From positions 1-64,000 of the forward strand of contig CACWWZ010000009.1 of assembly GCA_902764705.1 (NCBI GenBank): DNA of 64,000 bases, in the 5' to 3' direction. Positions 7,681-17,775 of the stretch are shown piece by piece (position 1 is the first letter of the stretch; each line of letters opens with the position of its first letter). The notes beneath the pieces were generated by a model. It made no database searches. It worked only from the letters and a program-made list of their open reading frames with translations, and had not been told where the DNA came from. The translations under genes and the position numbers were made by a program. The DNA comes from an uncultured Prevotellaceae bacterium. GTDB lineage: Bacteria > Bacteroidota > Bacteroidia > Bacteroidales > Bacteroidaceae.

Positions 7681-9711
7681 ATGAAAAAATTATTGATTAT
7701 GATGGCATTAGCATCGATGACAATGTCGGGTAGTGCACAGCAGTTGCGGTCGGGTATTAATATGGCCGATCTGGACACCAGCGTGCGTCCTGCCGACGAT
7801 TTCTATGAGTATGCCTGCGGCGGATGGATGAAAGCCAATCCGCTGCCTGCTGCCTATTCACGTTATGGCAGTTTCGACCGTTTGGCCGAGGACAACAACA
7901 AGCGTATCAACGGAATCCTGAAAGAGTTGCTGGAGAACAGCTACGAGGAGGGTACCATCGAGCAGAAACTGAGCGACCTGTATAAGCTGGCTATGGATTC
8001 TGTCCGTCGCGAACAGGAAGGACTCACTCCCGTTATGCCCCTTATCAAGCGCTTGGAGGCTGCGAAGACAAAGGAGCAGCTGTTTGCCATTCAGCTTGAC
8101 ATGGCTCCCTACGGTGAGCAGGAGTTCTTCGGCGCCTATATCGGTGCTGACGAGAAGAACGCCACGGAGAATATTGTCAACATCATGCAGAGCGGACTGA
8201 CTCTGGGACAGAAAGACTACTATCTGGAGAATGACGAGGCAACGACCAAGATCCGTGAGGCCTACAAGAAGCACATCGTCCGCATGTTCCAGCTCTTCGG
8301 TTTCAAGAAGGGTGCTGCCGAGCAGAAGATGAAGAACATCATGAAGGTGGAGACCGCTTTGGCCAAGGTTTCTAAGTCTCGTACGGAACTGCGTAATCCG
8401 CAGGCCAACTACAACAAGATGACGCTGGACGAGTTCAATGCCAAGTATCCCCACTTCCAGCTGTCGAAGCAGGCCGAGGCCATGGGACTGAGGCTGGAGT
8501 ATCTGAAGGAACTCGTGGTCGGACAGCCCGAATTCATGGCTGCCGCCGACAAGCTCTTCGCTACGATGAAGCCCGCTGAATATCGTGACGTGATGGAGTG
8601 GGGCGTTATCAACGGCTCTACGGGAGTCTTGAACGATGCCGTCCGCGCCGCTAACTTCGACTTTTACGGCAAGGTGTTCTCAGGCCGTAAAGAGGATCAC
8701 CCGTTGTGGCGCCGTGCCACCAACCAGGTGCAAGGCGTGATGGGCGAAGCACTGGGCCGCATCTATGTCAAAAAGTATTTCCCTGCTTCTTCGAAGGAGC
8801 GTATGAAGACGTTGGTAGAGAACCTGCGCATTGCCTTGGGCGAGCGTATTGCCGCACAGGACTGGATGGACGATTCGACGAAGGTGAACGCACTGCTGAA
8901 GCTGAACAGCTTCTATGTGAAGATTGGTTATCCCGACCGCTGGACCGACCTGTCTGGCTTGAAGATTGATTCGAAAAAATCTTACTACGAGAATATGAAG
9001 GAATGCTCGCGTTTCTGGCTGAATTGGCAGATAGAGCACAAGGCCGGCAAACCCGTCGACCGCGACGACTGGCACATGACTCCGCAGACAGTGAATGCAT
9101 ACTATAACCCTACCACGAACGAAATCTGCTTCCCTGCTGGTATTCTGCAAGTTCCGTTCTTTGACCCGACCGCAGACGATGCCTTCAACTATGGTGCTAT
9201 CGGTGTGGTAATTGGTCATGAAATGACACACGGTTTCGACGACCAGGGACGTCAGTACGACAAGGATGGAAACATGCACGACTGGTGGAAGGAAGCTGAC
9301 GGAAAAAACTTTACTGAACGTACAGACAAGTATGCCGAGTTCTTCTCGAATATCAAGGTGCTTCCCGACCTGAATGCCAATGGTCGTCTGACCCTGGGTG
9401 AGAATCTGGCTGACCACGGTGGCTTGCAGGTGGCGTGGTATGCCTACAAGAATGCCACCAAGCGCAATCCGTTGCCCGTGATTGACGGAATGACCGCCGA
9501 CCAGCGTTTCTTCTTGGCTTATGCTGGAGTTTGGGCAGGTAACGTGACAGAAGCCGAGATCCGAAACCGCACCAAGAGTGACCCCCATTCGCTGGGTCGT
9601 TGGCGTGTCAATGGTGCCCTGCCGCATATCGATATGTGGTATGATGCCTTTGGAGTGAAGGAAGGCGACAAAATGTTCATCCCGAAGGCTGAACGCCTGT
9701 CTTTGTGGTAA
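7681..9711 (+). CDS. M13 family zinc metallopeptidase (PepO/neprilysin-like)
   Basis: An exported endopeptidase of 676 residues that would cleave oligopeptides in the periplasm or outside the cell. The signal peptide ends around residue 19 (SGSAQ). The N-terminal M13 domain has the DLDTSVRPADDFYEYACGGW signature, where the metal-free lobe begins. The C-terminal catalytic domain has HEMTH at 513-517 (two zinc His and catalytic Glu) and GENLAD with the third ligand Glu near 574. The NAYYNP substrate-binding motif lies before it. The end is slightly variant (ERLSLW) compared with the usual CxxW. It follows the ABC-F gene by 24 bases and ends at a strong terminator. Confidence 0.95.
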   Translation: MKKLLIMMALASMTMSGSAQQLRSGINMADLDTSVRPADDFYEYACGGWMKANPLPAAYSRYGSFDRLAEDNNKRINGILKELLENSYEEGTIEQKLSDLYKLAMDSVRREQEGLTPVMPLIKRLEAAKTKEQLFAIQLDMAPYGEQEFFGAYIGADEKNATENIVNIMQSGLTLGQKDYYLENDEATTKIREAYKKHIVRMFQLFGFKKGAAEQKMKNIMKVETALAKVSKSRTELRNPQANYNKMTLDEFNAKYPHFQLSKQAEAMGLRLEYLKELVVGQPEFMAAADKLFATMKPAEYRDVMEWGVINGSTGVLNDAVRAANFDFYGKVFSGRKEDHPLWRRATNQVQGVMGEALGRIYVKKYFPASSKERMKTLVENLRIALGERIAAQDWMDDSTKVNALLKLNSFYVKIGYPDRWTDLSGLKIDSKKSYYENMKECSRFWLNWQIEHKAGKPVDRDDWHMTPQTVNAYYNPTTNEICFPAGILQVPFFDPTADDAFNYGAIGVVIGHEMTHGFDDQGRQYDKDGNMHDWWKEADGKNFTERTDKYAEFFSNIKVLPDLNANGRLTLGENLADHGGLQVAWYAYKNATKRNPLPVIDGMTADQRFFLAYAGVWAGNVTEAEIRNRTKSDPHSLGRWRVNGALPHIDMWYDAFGVKEGDKMFIPKAERLSLW

Positions 9712-9738
9712 TATTTTTCTGCCAAAAAGCATAAAATG

Positions 9739-9771
9739 CCGTCGTAAATGTAAATTTACGGCGGTTTTTTT
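9739..9771 (+). terminator. Intrinsic terminator after the M13 peptidase
   Basis: An 11-bp stem (CCGTCGTAAAT with ATTTACGGCGG) with a 4-base loop is followed by seven T. It insulates the downstream signalling operon. Confidence 0.85.
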
Positions 9772-9800
9772 GTTGGTTTTAAAAAAAATTAGTAACTTTG
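9769..9800 (+). promoter_or_regulatory. Promoter of the zinc-ribbon/kinase/AAA/FHA/phosphatase operon
   Basis: TTTG 9769-9772, 20-base spacer, TAACTTTG 9793-9800. The -33 element overlaps the T-run of the preceding terminator. No other promoter of this quality is seen before metA. Confidence 0.75.
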
Positions 9801-9822
9801 CCACAATTATTACTACGTGTGT

Positions 9823-10758
9823 ATGATGAACGAAAGAAATGACATAGAGAGTACGCAACGGACCGCACGGCCGCAAACGTTGCAAAGAGAGATGGAAATG
9901 CCGCGTGAAGACCAGCCTGTAATGATGCAACAGCAGCAACAGCAGGCGGCAGGTAAGGCTTGTCCTTATTGCGGTGCCATTAATGAGCCTGAGGCTATGT
10001 TTTGTGCCCAATGTGGCCAGCCCATCAGTAAAACAACCTGTCCGCACTGTGGCGCCGAGATGGACCCGGATGCAGATTTCTGCGAGGTGTGCCATCATTA
10101 TACCCGTAAAGACGTCTGCTCCTATTGCGGCGCCCGTCTGTCAGGCAACGAGGCCTATTGTCCGGAATGCGGCAGTCCGCGCGGTGGTATTGTCTGTCCG
10201 ACGTGTCACACTTTGAACGATTTCGCTTTCTGCAAGAAGTGTGGTACGGCGCTGACGGAAGAAGCCAAGATGCTGGTGAAGGAGTTGCAGCACAATCCCG
10301 ACTACCAGGAACTGGTGGATATCGTACAGGACTTCTCAAAGTTGGAAAATGCATTACCCTATAATTCCGAGCGCGACATATTACGTGAGCAGGCCAACAA
10401 TAAGTTGCGTGAGCGTGTATTGACTCTTCTGGCCAAGGACGAAGGCGTGGAGAATCCTGTGATTCCCAAGCCCGAAACGAAGCGTATGACCAAGGAAGAA
10501 CTGGAGGAACAGAAAGCCGTGAAGATTAAGATGCTGTCGGCTATCCTCGACAAACTGGCCGTACCGCCTTGTCCCTCACCGGCTAAGGCCCGTAATTATG
10601 CGATGGCCAGCAAACCTGTAGGTGTGCGTCTGGCGTGGGTATGCAACTACAAGCATGCCATGCACAGCAGTCCTTGTGGTTGTGCCAAGCCCCAGATGGG
10701 TGGAAAGTGGGTAGTGTTAGGAAGTAATAGTAACGTGGAAATAAAAGACGACAAATAA
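9823..10758 (+). CDS. Multi-zinc-ribbon protein, first gene of the signalling operon
   Basis: Soluble protein of about 311 residues with no signal peptide. A Gln-rich N-terminal stretch (QQQQQQ) is followed by four pairs of CxxC knuckles between about residues 47 and 145: CPYC/CAQC, CPHC/CEVC, CSYC/CPEC and CPTC/CKKC. These are treble-clef zinc ribbons, likely protein-binding. A helical segment follows, then a Cys-containing C-terminal part (VCNYKHAMHSSPCGCAKP). The frame also opens at GTG 9817, but ATG ATG at 9823 is preferred. The kinase gene starts 3 bases downstream. The zinc ribbons match those on the AAA and FHA proteins of the same operon, so an adaptor or scaffold role is inferred. 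Confidence 0.8.
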   Translation: MMNERNDIESTQRTARPQTLQREMEMPREDQPVMMQQQQQQAAGKACPYCGAINEPEAMFCAQCGQPISKTTCPHCGAEMDPDADFCEVCHHYTRKDVCSYCGARLSGNEAYCPECGSPRGGIVCPTCHTLNDFAFCKKCGTALTEEAKMLVKELQHNPDYQELVDIVQDFSKLENALPYNSERDILREQANNKLRERVLTLLAKDEGVENPVIPKPETKRMTKEELEEQKAVKIKMLSAILDKLAVPPCPSPAKARNYAMASKPVGVRLAWVCNYKHAMHSSPCGCAKPQMGGKWVVLGSNSNVEIKDDK

Positions 10759-10761
10759 CTT

Positions 10762-13700
10762 ATGGACGACAAGACCGTACAGGGTTTACAACCTGCTGCT
10801 GCTAACGATGCAACTGCCCAAACGATGAAAACGGTACGTGCGGATGGTAGCCAGCAGGCTTCAAATGGTGACATGACCATCCGTCCGGGTTCGAATACCC
10901 AGAAACAGTCGGGTGGAGAAGTTGAATTTTTGCTCAAAGGCAGGTTATATAAGAGCATCAAATGCTTGAGCGACAACTCGGGTGAAGCTCAGGTCTTTTT
11001 GGTGGAAGGCGAAGAGGGACAGCGTGTGCTGAAAATCTACTATCCCAACTTTACCATCAAGAAGACGCTGATGCGTATCATTCAGAATATCAACATGGAG
11101 ATGATTGTCAGGATTGACGATTACGGCAAGACTTATGTGGACGGTAAGAACCGTGACTACGAGCTGATGGAATATCTTCATGGCGGTACGCTCAATAACT
11201 ATGATTTGGACGGTGACTTCAACCAGTTCCGCCGTATTGCTCTGCAGGCCGCAGCAGCTTTGGCCTATTGCCATAACTATAACATCATACACAAAGACAT
11301 TAAGCCCGGCAACTATTTTTTCCGCGAGACCGATCATAAGGAAATTGTGTTGGGCGATTTCGGTATCTCCAGCGTGCTGGAGGGTGACGAGAAGGTACAC
11401 CGTACAACGCAGGCCCGCACACCGGTGTATGCTGCTCCCGAGATGTATAATGACGTCATTGACGGCGAGGTGGAGATTACTCCTGCTGTTGACTTCTATT
11501 CACTTGGTATCACACTGATGACGCTATGGTTGGGTGAGAATCCGCTCAGTCATAACGAGCGTGTGATGATGCGCAAGAAAAATGAAGGCCGTCTGCCACG
11601 CATCAATGAATTGCCCGACCGCGTAAGGATGATTGTGCAGGGTCTGACTTCGGTGAATCCGACGACCCGCTGGGGGTATGACGAGGTGGAGCGTTGGTTC
11701 CTGGGTGAGGATGTGAAGATTGACTTGTCTTCGCCGATTCTGAAATATCGCAGTTTCATTGTTGATCCGGAACGTAACCTTGTGGCCGATAATGTACACG
11801 AGCTGATACCTTTGTTGCTGGATAACGAACGTCTGGCTATCAATTACCTTTATAACGGACGCATTTCCGGTTGGCTGGAGCAATGTGGTAATGTGAAATT
11901 GAGCTCTGCCGTCAAGGATATCGTCGTCAATCGCTATCCCGTTGACCAGCATGCCGGACTGATGGCTGCCGTCTATGTGATGGAACCGACCTATCCTTAT
12001 AAAGATTTGCGCGGGAACTTATGTGACGATGTGCATAGTGCGGCCATCTCCGTCTTGAGCTATCAGGAGGAATACAAGATTGCATTGGCGAATCCGAATG
12101 ACACGCTCTATCTGTATCTGGAATCACATTCCAAGGCAGATGTGAACCGACTCCGTAGCTATTTTGCCGAAGACAGCAATATCGACACCCGCGTGGCTAT
12201 TCTAAGGTTTGTCTATGAGGTTGATCACGACATCCCGTTCCTGGTGAATCGTCCTTCCTCGAATCTGGCGGATATCGTACATTCCTTCGGTTATGAAGAT
12301 TGTACGGACGACGAATGGCTCAGTCTGAGTGACGGCCGTCTGTTGTCGTGGATGTATTGCCATGAAGATCATATGGCCTGTGAGGCATTGCGTATAATGA
12401 CAGCAGGAAAGGAGCCGAGCCGTTCGCTGGGGTATAAGGTGCTGTATAACATTGACAAGGAGGCGCCGTTTGACTTGCGCAATGCCGACTCTCCCTATAA
12501 GGTCGGAGAAGTGTTGCGCGAACAGCTTAAGGAATGGCAGAATCTGTCTGACGAGGAATATGCAAAGGTAGCAGAAGACTTTAGCGATCCTGACGGACGG
12601 TTCATTTATTTTGCCCAACTGCATGGATGGTTCGAACAAATCAGTCAGGCGCGTGCTTGCTTCGACATGAATAGCGAAGAGAACCGCAACCGCTTAGGAG
12701 CATACGACATCCGAACAGCTGTGTATCGATTCTGCCGTATCTTGGGCGTAACTCCTACCTATTTGTTGGAAGACGGCACAGAACTCACGTCGGCCATCAC
12801 CATGGATAAGGTTGCCTATCGTCCTCAGCTGCTGTCCGCCATGAAACATGGTTCGTTGAGCCAGTGGATGGCCGCGTTCTATCATGAGGATCCTTTCCAG
12901 GACTTCAGCGAGACATATAGCTATGAGCGTAAGCTGGAGGAATGGATATGCAATCTGGGAGAAATAGACCAGAATCAGTACTTCTACAAGCGTTATGGAA
13001 ACGCCAAGGAAGAAACGGCAAAGAAATACCAGGAGGTGCGCTCTGGTTTCAACAAGGCGAAGATGAAGGAGCGTCGCTGGCGTTATATCTTCTATGGTTT
13101 ATGTGCGGTATGGGTGCTGCTGTTGTTGATATGCGGTATTTCCACGTCGGGTCGTGAATATGTCTTCCAGCATCCGATGATGACCATTGGTTTCCCTGTG
13201 GGCGGTATGACTGCTATCATCGTGGGACTGCGAGCCTATTTCCGAGGTTATGGTTTTGTGATGTCGTGCTTATGGGGATTGTTGGGAATGATTTCTTCCT
13301 ATTTGCCTCTGTTGATACTCAGAACCGTCAATGGCGTTTCGCCAAGTTTGTTCATCCCTGCTGCAATAGTCGTTACCTTATTATATATGGCAGTATGTCA
13401 CGTGACCGACTACCATAGTGATTCGAAGGGTGACAACCAACTGATCAACGAAGTGATGGAGGACGACATCAAATCGACACTCCTTGAGCCGCTATATTAT
13501 ACGTTCAAACAGAAAACCTTTAAGTACAAGGGTTCTAAGTTTGGCATGCTTGATGATGTAACGAATCAGGTACGCTCCCTTAGCGGTGAGTCTGTGCTGC
13601 ATTACATTCTGTGGAGTATCATGGTGGCCTTGTTGTTGATGGAGATGATCGTGTTCAGTCCAAAGTTGATGAATCGTCCCAATCCGAATACCGAGAATAT

Positions 13701-13845
13701 CCGTGTGAATCCTGCTGAAGTCGTAGAACAGATACAAAAGGATGTAGAACAGCCGGATTCAGAGCCGGAAGACGAGCAGAAGGACTCGAAAGCGGATGGA
13801 GAGAAGGACGCAAAAATGGATATAGACAAAAAGAACGTAAGATAA
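10762..13845 (+). CDS. Transmembrane Ser/Thr protein kinase
   Basis: A 1027-residue Hanks-type kinase. The kinase domain spans about residues 50-320. It has the ATP-anchoring Lys (VLKIYY, about 91), catalytic loop HKDIKPGN (177-184, Asp about 179), DFG at about 199-201 and APEM near 225. The glycine loop is poor (SDNSGEAQVF). The long middle region (320-770) is helical and unrecognised. About five hydrophobic segments lie near 775-795, 804-825, 831-853, 860-880 and 948-967, ending in a charged cytoplasmic tail rich in Asp, Glu and Lys. The kinase would face the cytoplasm. It sits between the zinc-ribbon and AAA+ genes with gaps of 3 and 1 bases. The substrate is unknown. The FHA and PP2C proteins downstream suggest a closed phospho-signalling loop. 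Confidence 0.88.
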   Translation: MDDKTVQGLQPAAANDATAQTMKTVRADGSQQASNGDMTIRPGSNTQKQSGGEVEFLLKGRLYKSIKCLSDNSGEAQVFLVEGEEGQRVLKIYYPNFTIKKTLMRIIQNINMEMIVRIDDYGKTYVDGKNRDYELMEYLHGGTLNNYDLDGDFNQFRRIALQAAAALAYCHNYNIIHKDIKPGNYFFRETDHKEIVLGDFGISSVLEGDEKVHRTTQARTPVYAAPEMYNDVIDGEVEITPAVDFYSLGITLMTLWLGENPLSHNERVMMRKKNEGRLPRINELPDRVRMIVQGLTSVNPTTRWGYDEVERWFLGEDVKIDLSSPILKYRSFIVDPERNLVADNVHELIPLLLDNERLAINYLYNGRISGWLEQCGNVKLSSAVKDIVVNRYPVDQHAGLMAAVYVMEPTYPYKDLRGNLCDDVHSAAISVLSYQEEYKIALANPNDTLYLYLESHSKADVNRLRSYFAEDSNIDTRVAILRFVYEVDHDIPFLVNRPSSNLADIVHSFGYEDCTDDEWLSLSDGRLLSWMYCHEDHMACEALRIMTAGKEPSRSLGYKVLYNIDKEAPFDLRNADSPYKVGEVLREQLKEWQNLSDEEYAKVAEDFSDPDGRFIYFAQLHGWFEQISQARACFDMNSEENRNRLGAYDIRTAVYRFCRILGVTPTYLLEDGTELTSAITMDKVAYRPQLLSAMKHGSLSQWMAAFYHEDPFQDFSETYSYERKLEEWICNLGEIDQNQYFYKRYGNAKEETAKKYQEVRSGFNKAKMKERRWRYIFYGLCAVWVLLLLICGISTSGREYVFQHPMMTIGFPVGGMTAIIVGLRAYFRGYGFVMSCLWGLLGMISSYLPLLILRTVNGVSPSLFIPAAIVVTLLYMAVCHVTDYHSDSKGDNQLINEVMEDDIKSTLLEPLYYTFKQKTFKYKGSKFGMLDDVTNQVRSLSGESVLHYILWSIMVALLLMEMIVFSPKLMNRPNPNTENIRVNPAEVVEQIQKDVEQPDSEPEDEQKDSKADGEKDAKMDIDKKNVR

Positions 13846-13846
13846 T

Positions 13847-16800
13847 ATGATATGTGAGCATTGTCATAAGGAGAACCGCTCGATAGCTAAGTTCTGCAGG
13901 TGGTGTGGTAAACCACTCGTTTCGCAAAACGTGCTCGACCGTTTGATTGGTCTTGCTGATGTGAAACAGCAACTAAAGACGGTTGTTGATACCTACACCT
14001 ATCTACATTCACGCAAAGACATTATGAATGTCCGTCTGAGCGTCAATGCGATTATTATCGGTGAGACAGGAACGGGCAAAACAGCCTTGGCTGAAGTGAT
14101 ACGTGACTATTTCTATCAGCATAAGATTATCGATAAGCCAAAGTTGACGATGGTTGACGCAGTAGACTATCAGCGCTTTGTCGACAAGTGGGACGACAAT
14201 GTGAAGAAGGCCCGTGACGGTATTCTTTTCTTCGATAATGTGCAGAAGTTGTTGCCAGACCGTTATTCCAATCAAGTGAATCCGCTCGACAAGCTTTTTG
14301 TCGAGATGGACAAGTGGGATGAGAACCCCATTGTGATGATTGCCGGTCTACCGAAGGGCTTAGACGACTTCCTGACAGCCAACCCTGCTGCTCAGAACCG
14401 CTTCAAATATACCTTCCGCTTGCCGACTCCAGGCTATCAGGAGTTATGCGACATCTGCAAGCTGGAACTGCGTACCAAATACGGCATTGCGGCCTATTCA
14501 CCTGCTGCAGATCATAAGCTGTTGCGTTTCTTCCAGTATCAGGTCAAGATCAAGGACGAGACATTCGGTTATGCTCATGTAGCCATCAAGACCGCTGAAG
14601 ACATCTTCACCTCATTTATCAGTCGTGGTGCTGAGGCAGTGATGGTCGAAGAGAACGACATCCGCGGATATGTTCCCGAGGAACGTTCTTTGGAGGATAT
14701 TCTCAGCGATTTGGACCGTTATATTGGTATGGACGAGGTCAAGAAGGCCGTCCGCGAGATAGCCTTTACGGTTCACAACAGCGTACAGCGTGCTCAGCGC
14801 GGACTGGGTGAACAGGAAAAGTCCGGCATACATATTGTGTTGACGGGTAATCCTGGTACTGGTAAGACCACTATCGCCCGTAAACTGGGTGAGATTCTTG
14901 AGTCGATAGGCTATTTGGATAGTGGTCATGTTGTTGAGGTAGACCGTTCGAAGATGGTTAGTCCCTATCAAGGTGAGACGCCTAAAGTCGTTGACCGTTT
15001 GTGTGATAAGGCCATGGGCGGCATTCTTTTCGTCGACGAGGCCTATACGCTGGCACCGCTGAGCCAAAGTGGCGACAAGGACCAGCAGGGTACGCAGGCG
15101 CTGGAGCAGTTGATGAAACGCATGGAGGACGACCGAGGCAAGTTTGTCGTCATTGCTGCCGGCTATCGTCAGGAGATGGATAATCTGTTCCGTATCAATC
15201 CTGGTGTACGCAGCCGTTTCAGCTATTTCCTAAACATTGACGATTACACGCCCGATCAGCTCTACCAGATCATGTGTGTCTTCGCCAAGGAAAAGAAGTA
15301 TGTCTTTACTCAGGAGGCGGAAGAGCTGACGCTCAAGATGATTACCGAGTTGTACAACTCGCGAGGCAAAGATTTTGCCAATGGCCGTACGATGCGCCAG
15401 ATTTTCGAAAAGATTGTTGCCAAGCAGGCTGAGCGTCTGCAAAAGGTTGACATCTCTACGTTGACTAACGATCAGATGATGACGATTGATGTGGCTGACA
15501 TTCCTTATGAGGCTCCTAAGGCTGTTGACTATACTGAGTGTCTGGCCAAGCTGAACGGCATGGTCGGATTGGCAGCTGTCAAGAAGGAAATCTCGAACCT
15601 TGCCGCCTTCCTCAATCTTCAGATTCGTCGTGGCGAAACCAATACATTCCAAGGTAAGCACTACGTCTTCTCGGGTAATCCGGGAACGGGTAAGACTACC
15701 GTTGCCCGTATTATGGCCGATGTATTCCGCACGTTGGGTATCCTTTCGCGTGGTCAGTTGATAGAGGCCGATCGTGCTAAACTGGTGGCAGGCTATTCCG
15801 GCCAGACAGCTATCAAGACCAATCAGCTGATAGACTCTGCGATGGGTGGCGTGCTGTTTATCGACGAGGCCTATACCCTGAAGTCGAGTGATCAAGACTC
15901 GTTTGGTGCTGAAGCTATCGATACGCTGCTGAAGCGTCTGGAAGATGATCGCGGCAAGTTCATCTGTATCGTTGCCGGCTATACCGACCAGATGCACGAC
16001 TTCATTGATACCAACCCGGGATTGAAGAGCCGTTTCACACAAACCATCCATTTTGATGATTATACTCCAGACGAGTTGACGGAAATCTTCATCAACCTCG
16101 CCAAGAGCAAGAACTTCACTATTGACGAAGAGACACAAGGTGCTATCCATCGTCAGTTCGAACAGCTTTATTTGCGTCGTGACAAGAACTTCGGAAATGC
16201 CCGCGAGGCTCGTCGTATGTTTGACCAGGCTGTCGAGAAGCAAAGTCAGCGTCTGGTGTCACAGATGAACAATCCCGATTTCAAGGACGACGATATGTAT
16301 CGCATCACCGTTGCCGACCTGGAAGTCTCTCAGAGCGAGAAGGTCCGTCCGCTCGACGAGGTGCTCAACGAACTCGACGACTTCATCGGTATGCGTTCTG
16401 TGAAGAACATGATTCGTCGCTTGGCGGTACAGAGCATGTTCATGAAACAGCGTGCTGCTATGGGTGCTGGTAAAGTGCAGCAGATGTCGATGAACTTTAT
16501 CCTGACGGGTAACCCAGGAACTGGTAAGACATCGATTGCCCGTAAGATGGGTGAGGTGCTCCAGTCTATGGAAATCCTGCCTACCAGTCGTGTCATTGAG
16601 GCCAGCCGTGCCACCCTAGTGGGTAAGTATATGGGTGAAACTCCGAAGATAGTCAACAATATGTGCGACAAGGCTATGGGTGGTATTTTATTTATTGACG
16701 AGGCCTATACGCTCTCGTCAGAGAACGACCAATACGGCAAGGAAGCCATCGACACTCTGATGAAGCGTATGGAAGACGACCGCGGCAAGTTCGTCGTGAT

Positions 16801-17164
16801 TGCAGCAGGTTACAAGAACGAAATGGAGACGTTCCTTGCTGTAAATCCAGGACTTGCGAGCCGTTTCAGTCATAAGATGCACATCGACGACTATAATGAG
16901 GACGAGCTGTTGGCAATCTTCAAGAAGATGGCTTCTAAGGATAACTACAAGCTTTCGCCCGAGGCCGAGTTCAAACTTATGGATCTCATCTGCCGTAAGG
17001 TTATCAGCAAGAGCAGTTCCTTCGGAAATGCCCGTGAGATGCGTAACATGTTGGATGCTACCATTCAGCAGCTGTCCATGCGTGTCAGTTCTTTGTCCCA
17101 GTCGGAGATTACTCAGGAAACATACCAGTTGATAATGCCAGAAGATATTAAAGAAGAGATATGA
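13847..17164 (+). CDS. Four-module CbxX/CfqX-type AAA+ protein with zinc ribbon
   Basis: A 1105-residue protein. An N-terminal zinc ribbon (CEHC at about 3-6, CRWC at about 17-20) is followed by four AAA+ modules of the CbxX/CfqX (SpoVK, EccA, CbbX) group. Walker A motifs are GETGTGKT at about 72, GNPGTGKT at 334, 610 and 888. Walker B is FFDN in module 1 (about 128-131) but DEAYTL in modules 2-4 (about 397, 673, 951). Modules 2-4 carry the pore-type motif YxGxT (YQGET, YSGQT, YMGET) and SRF arginine motifs. Module 1 lacks YxGxT and the catalytic Glu, so it is probably hydrolysis-deficient. A remodeller acting on operon partners is inferred. It overlaps the FHA gene by 4 bases. Confidence 0.9.
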   Translation: MICEHCHKENRSIAKFCRWCGKPLVSQNVLDRLIGLADVKQQLKTVVDTYTYLHSRKDIMNVRLSVNAIIIGETGTGKTALAEVIRDYFYQHKIIDKPKLTMVDAVDYQRFVDKWDDNVKKARDGILFFDNVQKLLPDRYSNQVNPLDKLFVEMDKWDENPIVMIAGLPKGLDDFLTANPAAQNRFKYTFRLPTPGYQELCDICKLELRTKYGIAAYSPAADHKLLRFFQYQVKIKDETFGYAHVAIKTAEDIFTSFISRGAEAVMVEENDIRGYVPEERSLEDILSDLDRYIGMDEVKKAVREIAFTVHNSVQRAQRGLGEQEKSGIHIVLTGNPGTGKTTIARKLGEILESIGYLDSGHVVEVDRSKMVSPYQGETPKVVDRLCDKAMGGILFVDEAYTLAPLSQSGDKDQQGTQALEQLMKRMEDDRGKFVVIAAGYRQEMDNLFRINPGVRSRFSYFLNIDDYTPDQLYQIMCVFAKEKKYVFTQEAEELTLKMITELYNSRGKDFANGRTMRQIFEKIVAKQAERLQKVDISTLTNDQMMTIDVADIPYEAPKAVDYTECLAKLNGMVGLAAVKKEISNLAAFLNLQIRRGETNTFQGKHYVFSGNPGTGKTTVARIMADVFRTLGILSRGQLIEADRAKLVAGYSGQTAIKTNQLIDSAMGGVLFIDEAYTLKSSDQDSFGAEAIDTLLKRLEDDRGKFICIVAGYTDQMHDFIDTNPGLKSRFTQTIHFDDYTPDELTEIFINLAKSKNFTIDEETQGAIHRQFEQLYLRRDKNFGNAREARRMFDQAVEKQSQRLVSQMNNPDFKDDDMYRITVADLEVSQSEKVRPLDEVLNELDDFIGMRSVKNMIRRLAVQSMFMKQRAAMGAGKVQQMSMNFILTGNPGTGKTSIARKMGEVLQSMEILPTSRVIEASRATLVGKYMGETPKIVNNMCDKAMGGILFIDEAYTLSSENDQYGKEAIDTLMKRMEDDRGKFVVIAAGYKNEMETFLAVNPGLASRFSHKMHIDDYNEDELLAIFKKMASKDNYKLSPEAEFKLMDLICRKVISKSSSFGNAREMRNMLDATIQQLSMRVSSLSQSEITQETYQLIMPEDIKEEI

Positions 17165-17736
17165 TTATTTGTCCAAGTTGTAAAGAAGAAATAGAAGAAG
17201 AGTCTCACTATTGTGACCAGTGTGGACAGGAACTTGTCTACTGTAGCAGTTGTGGGCGCGTCGGCATGGGTCGGCGCTGCACCTATTGTGGCGGCTTGAT
17301 GGTTGGTCCAGATGAAGCGAAAGACCAGCGTAATGTACCAAACCAACCTGGCGTGGCCGAGAAGCAGAATGTGTCTTACACCTTCACTTCGCGTCGTCCG
17401 GAACCTGTCGGTTCTCAAATGCCTGTACAGAACGGAGTTCCTACGTTGACGTTGTATAATCCCAGTCTTGATATTCGTATGGTAGGTGTCAATGGTGCGA
17501 TTATAGGACGACGTCAGGGACCGTATCAACAACTGTTTGAAGGGAATATGTATATTTCGGGTGCCCATGCACAATTGATTTACAAACCCGACAGCGGCTG
17601 GTGCATTATCGACAAGCATTCGTCGAACGGCACGAAGTTGAATCAGCGAGACCTTCAGCCGGATGTACCCATGTCCATCAAGAGTGGTGACATCGTGACA
17701 TTGGCAAATATCAATCTTCAGGTGAGCGTCAGCTAA
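17161..17736 (+). CDS. Zinc-ribbon plus FHA domain protein
   Basis: A 191-residue soluble protein. Residues 1-42 hold two zinc-knuckle pairs (CPSC/CDQC and CSSC/CTYC). A flexible linker follows, then a C-terminal FHA domain (about 95-190) with GRRQG, the conserved Ser-x-x-His of ISGAHAQL and the SSNGTKLN phosphothreonine-binding turn. FHA domains bind phosphothreonine peptides, so this is the natural reader for the kinase two genes upstream. It starts at ATGA overlapping the AAA+ stop. The zinc ribbon resembles that at the AAA+ N-terminus, hinting at heterotypic assembly, which is inference. Confidence 0.9.
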   Translation: MIICPSCKEEIEEESHYCDQCGQELVYCSSCGRVGMGRRCTYCGGLMVGPDEAKDQRNVPNQPGVAEKQNVSYTFTSRRPEPVGSQMPVQNGVPTLTLYNPSLDIRMVGVNGAIIGRRQGPYQQLFEGNMYISGAHAQLIYKPDSGWCIIDKHSSNGTKLNQRDLQPDVPMSIKSGDIVTLANINLQVSVS

Positions 17737-17775
17737 TCTTGGAGATGAAGATAGTATTTTTATGGAAAGATTATT

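Noticed and set aside
8680-10098. 472-codon minus-strand frame opposite the M13 peptidase
   Set aside because: It crosses a strong terminator and promoter and lies antisense to conserved catalytic motifs.
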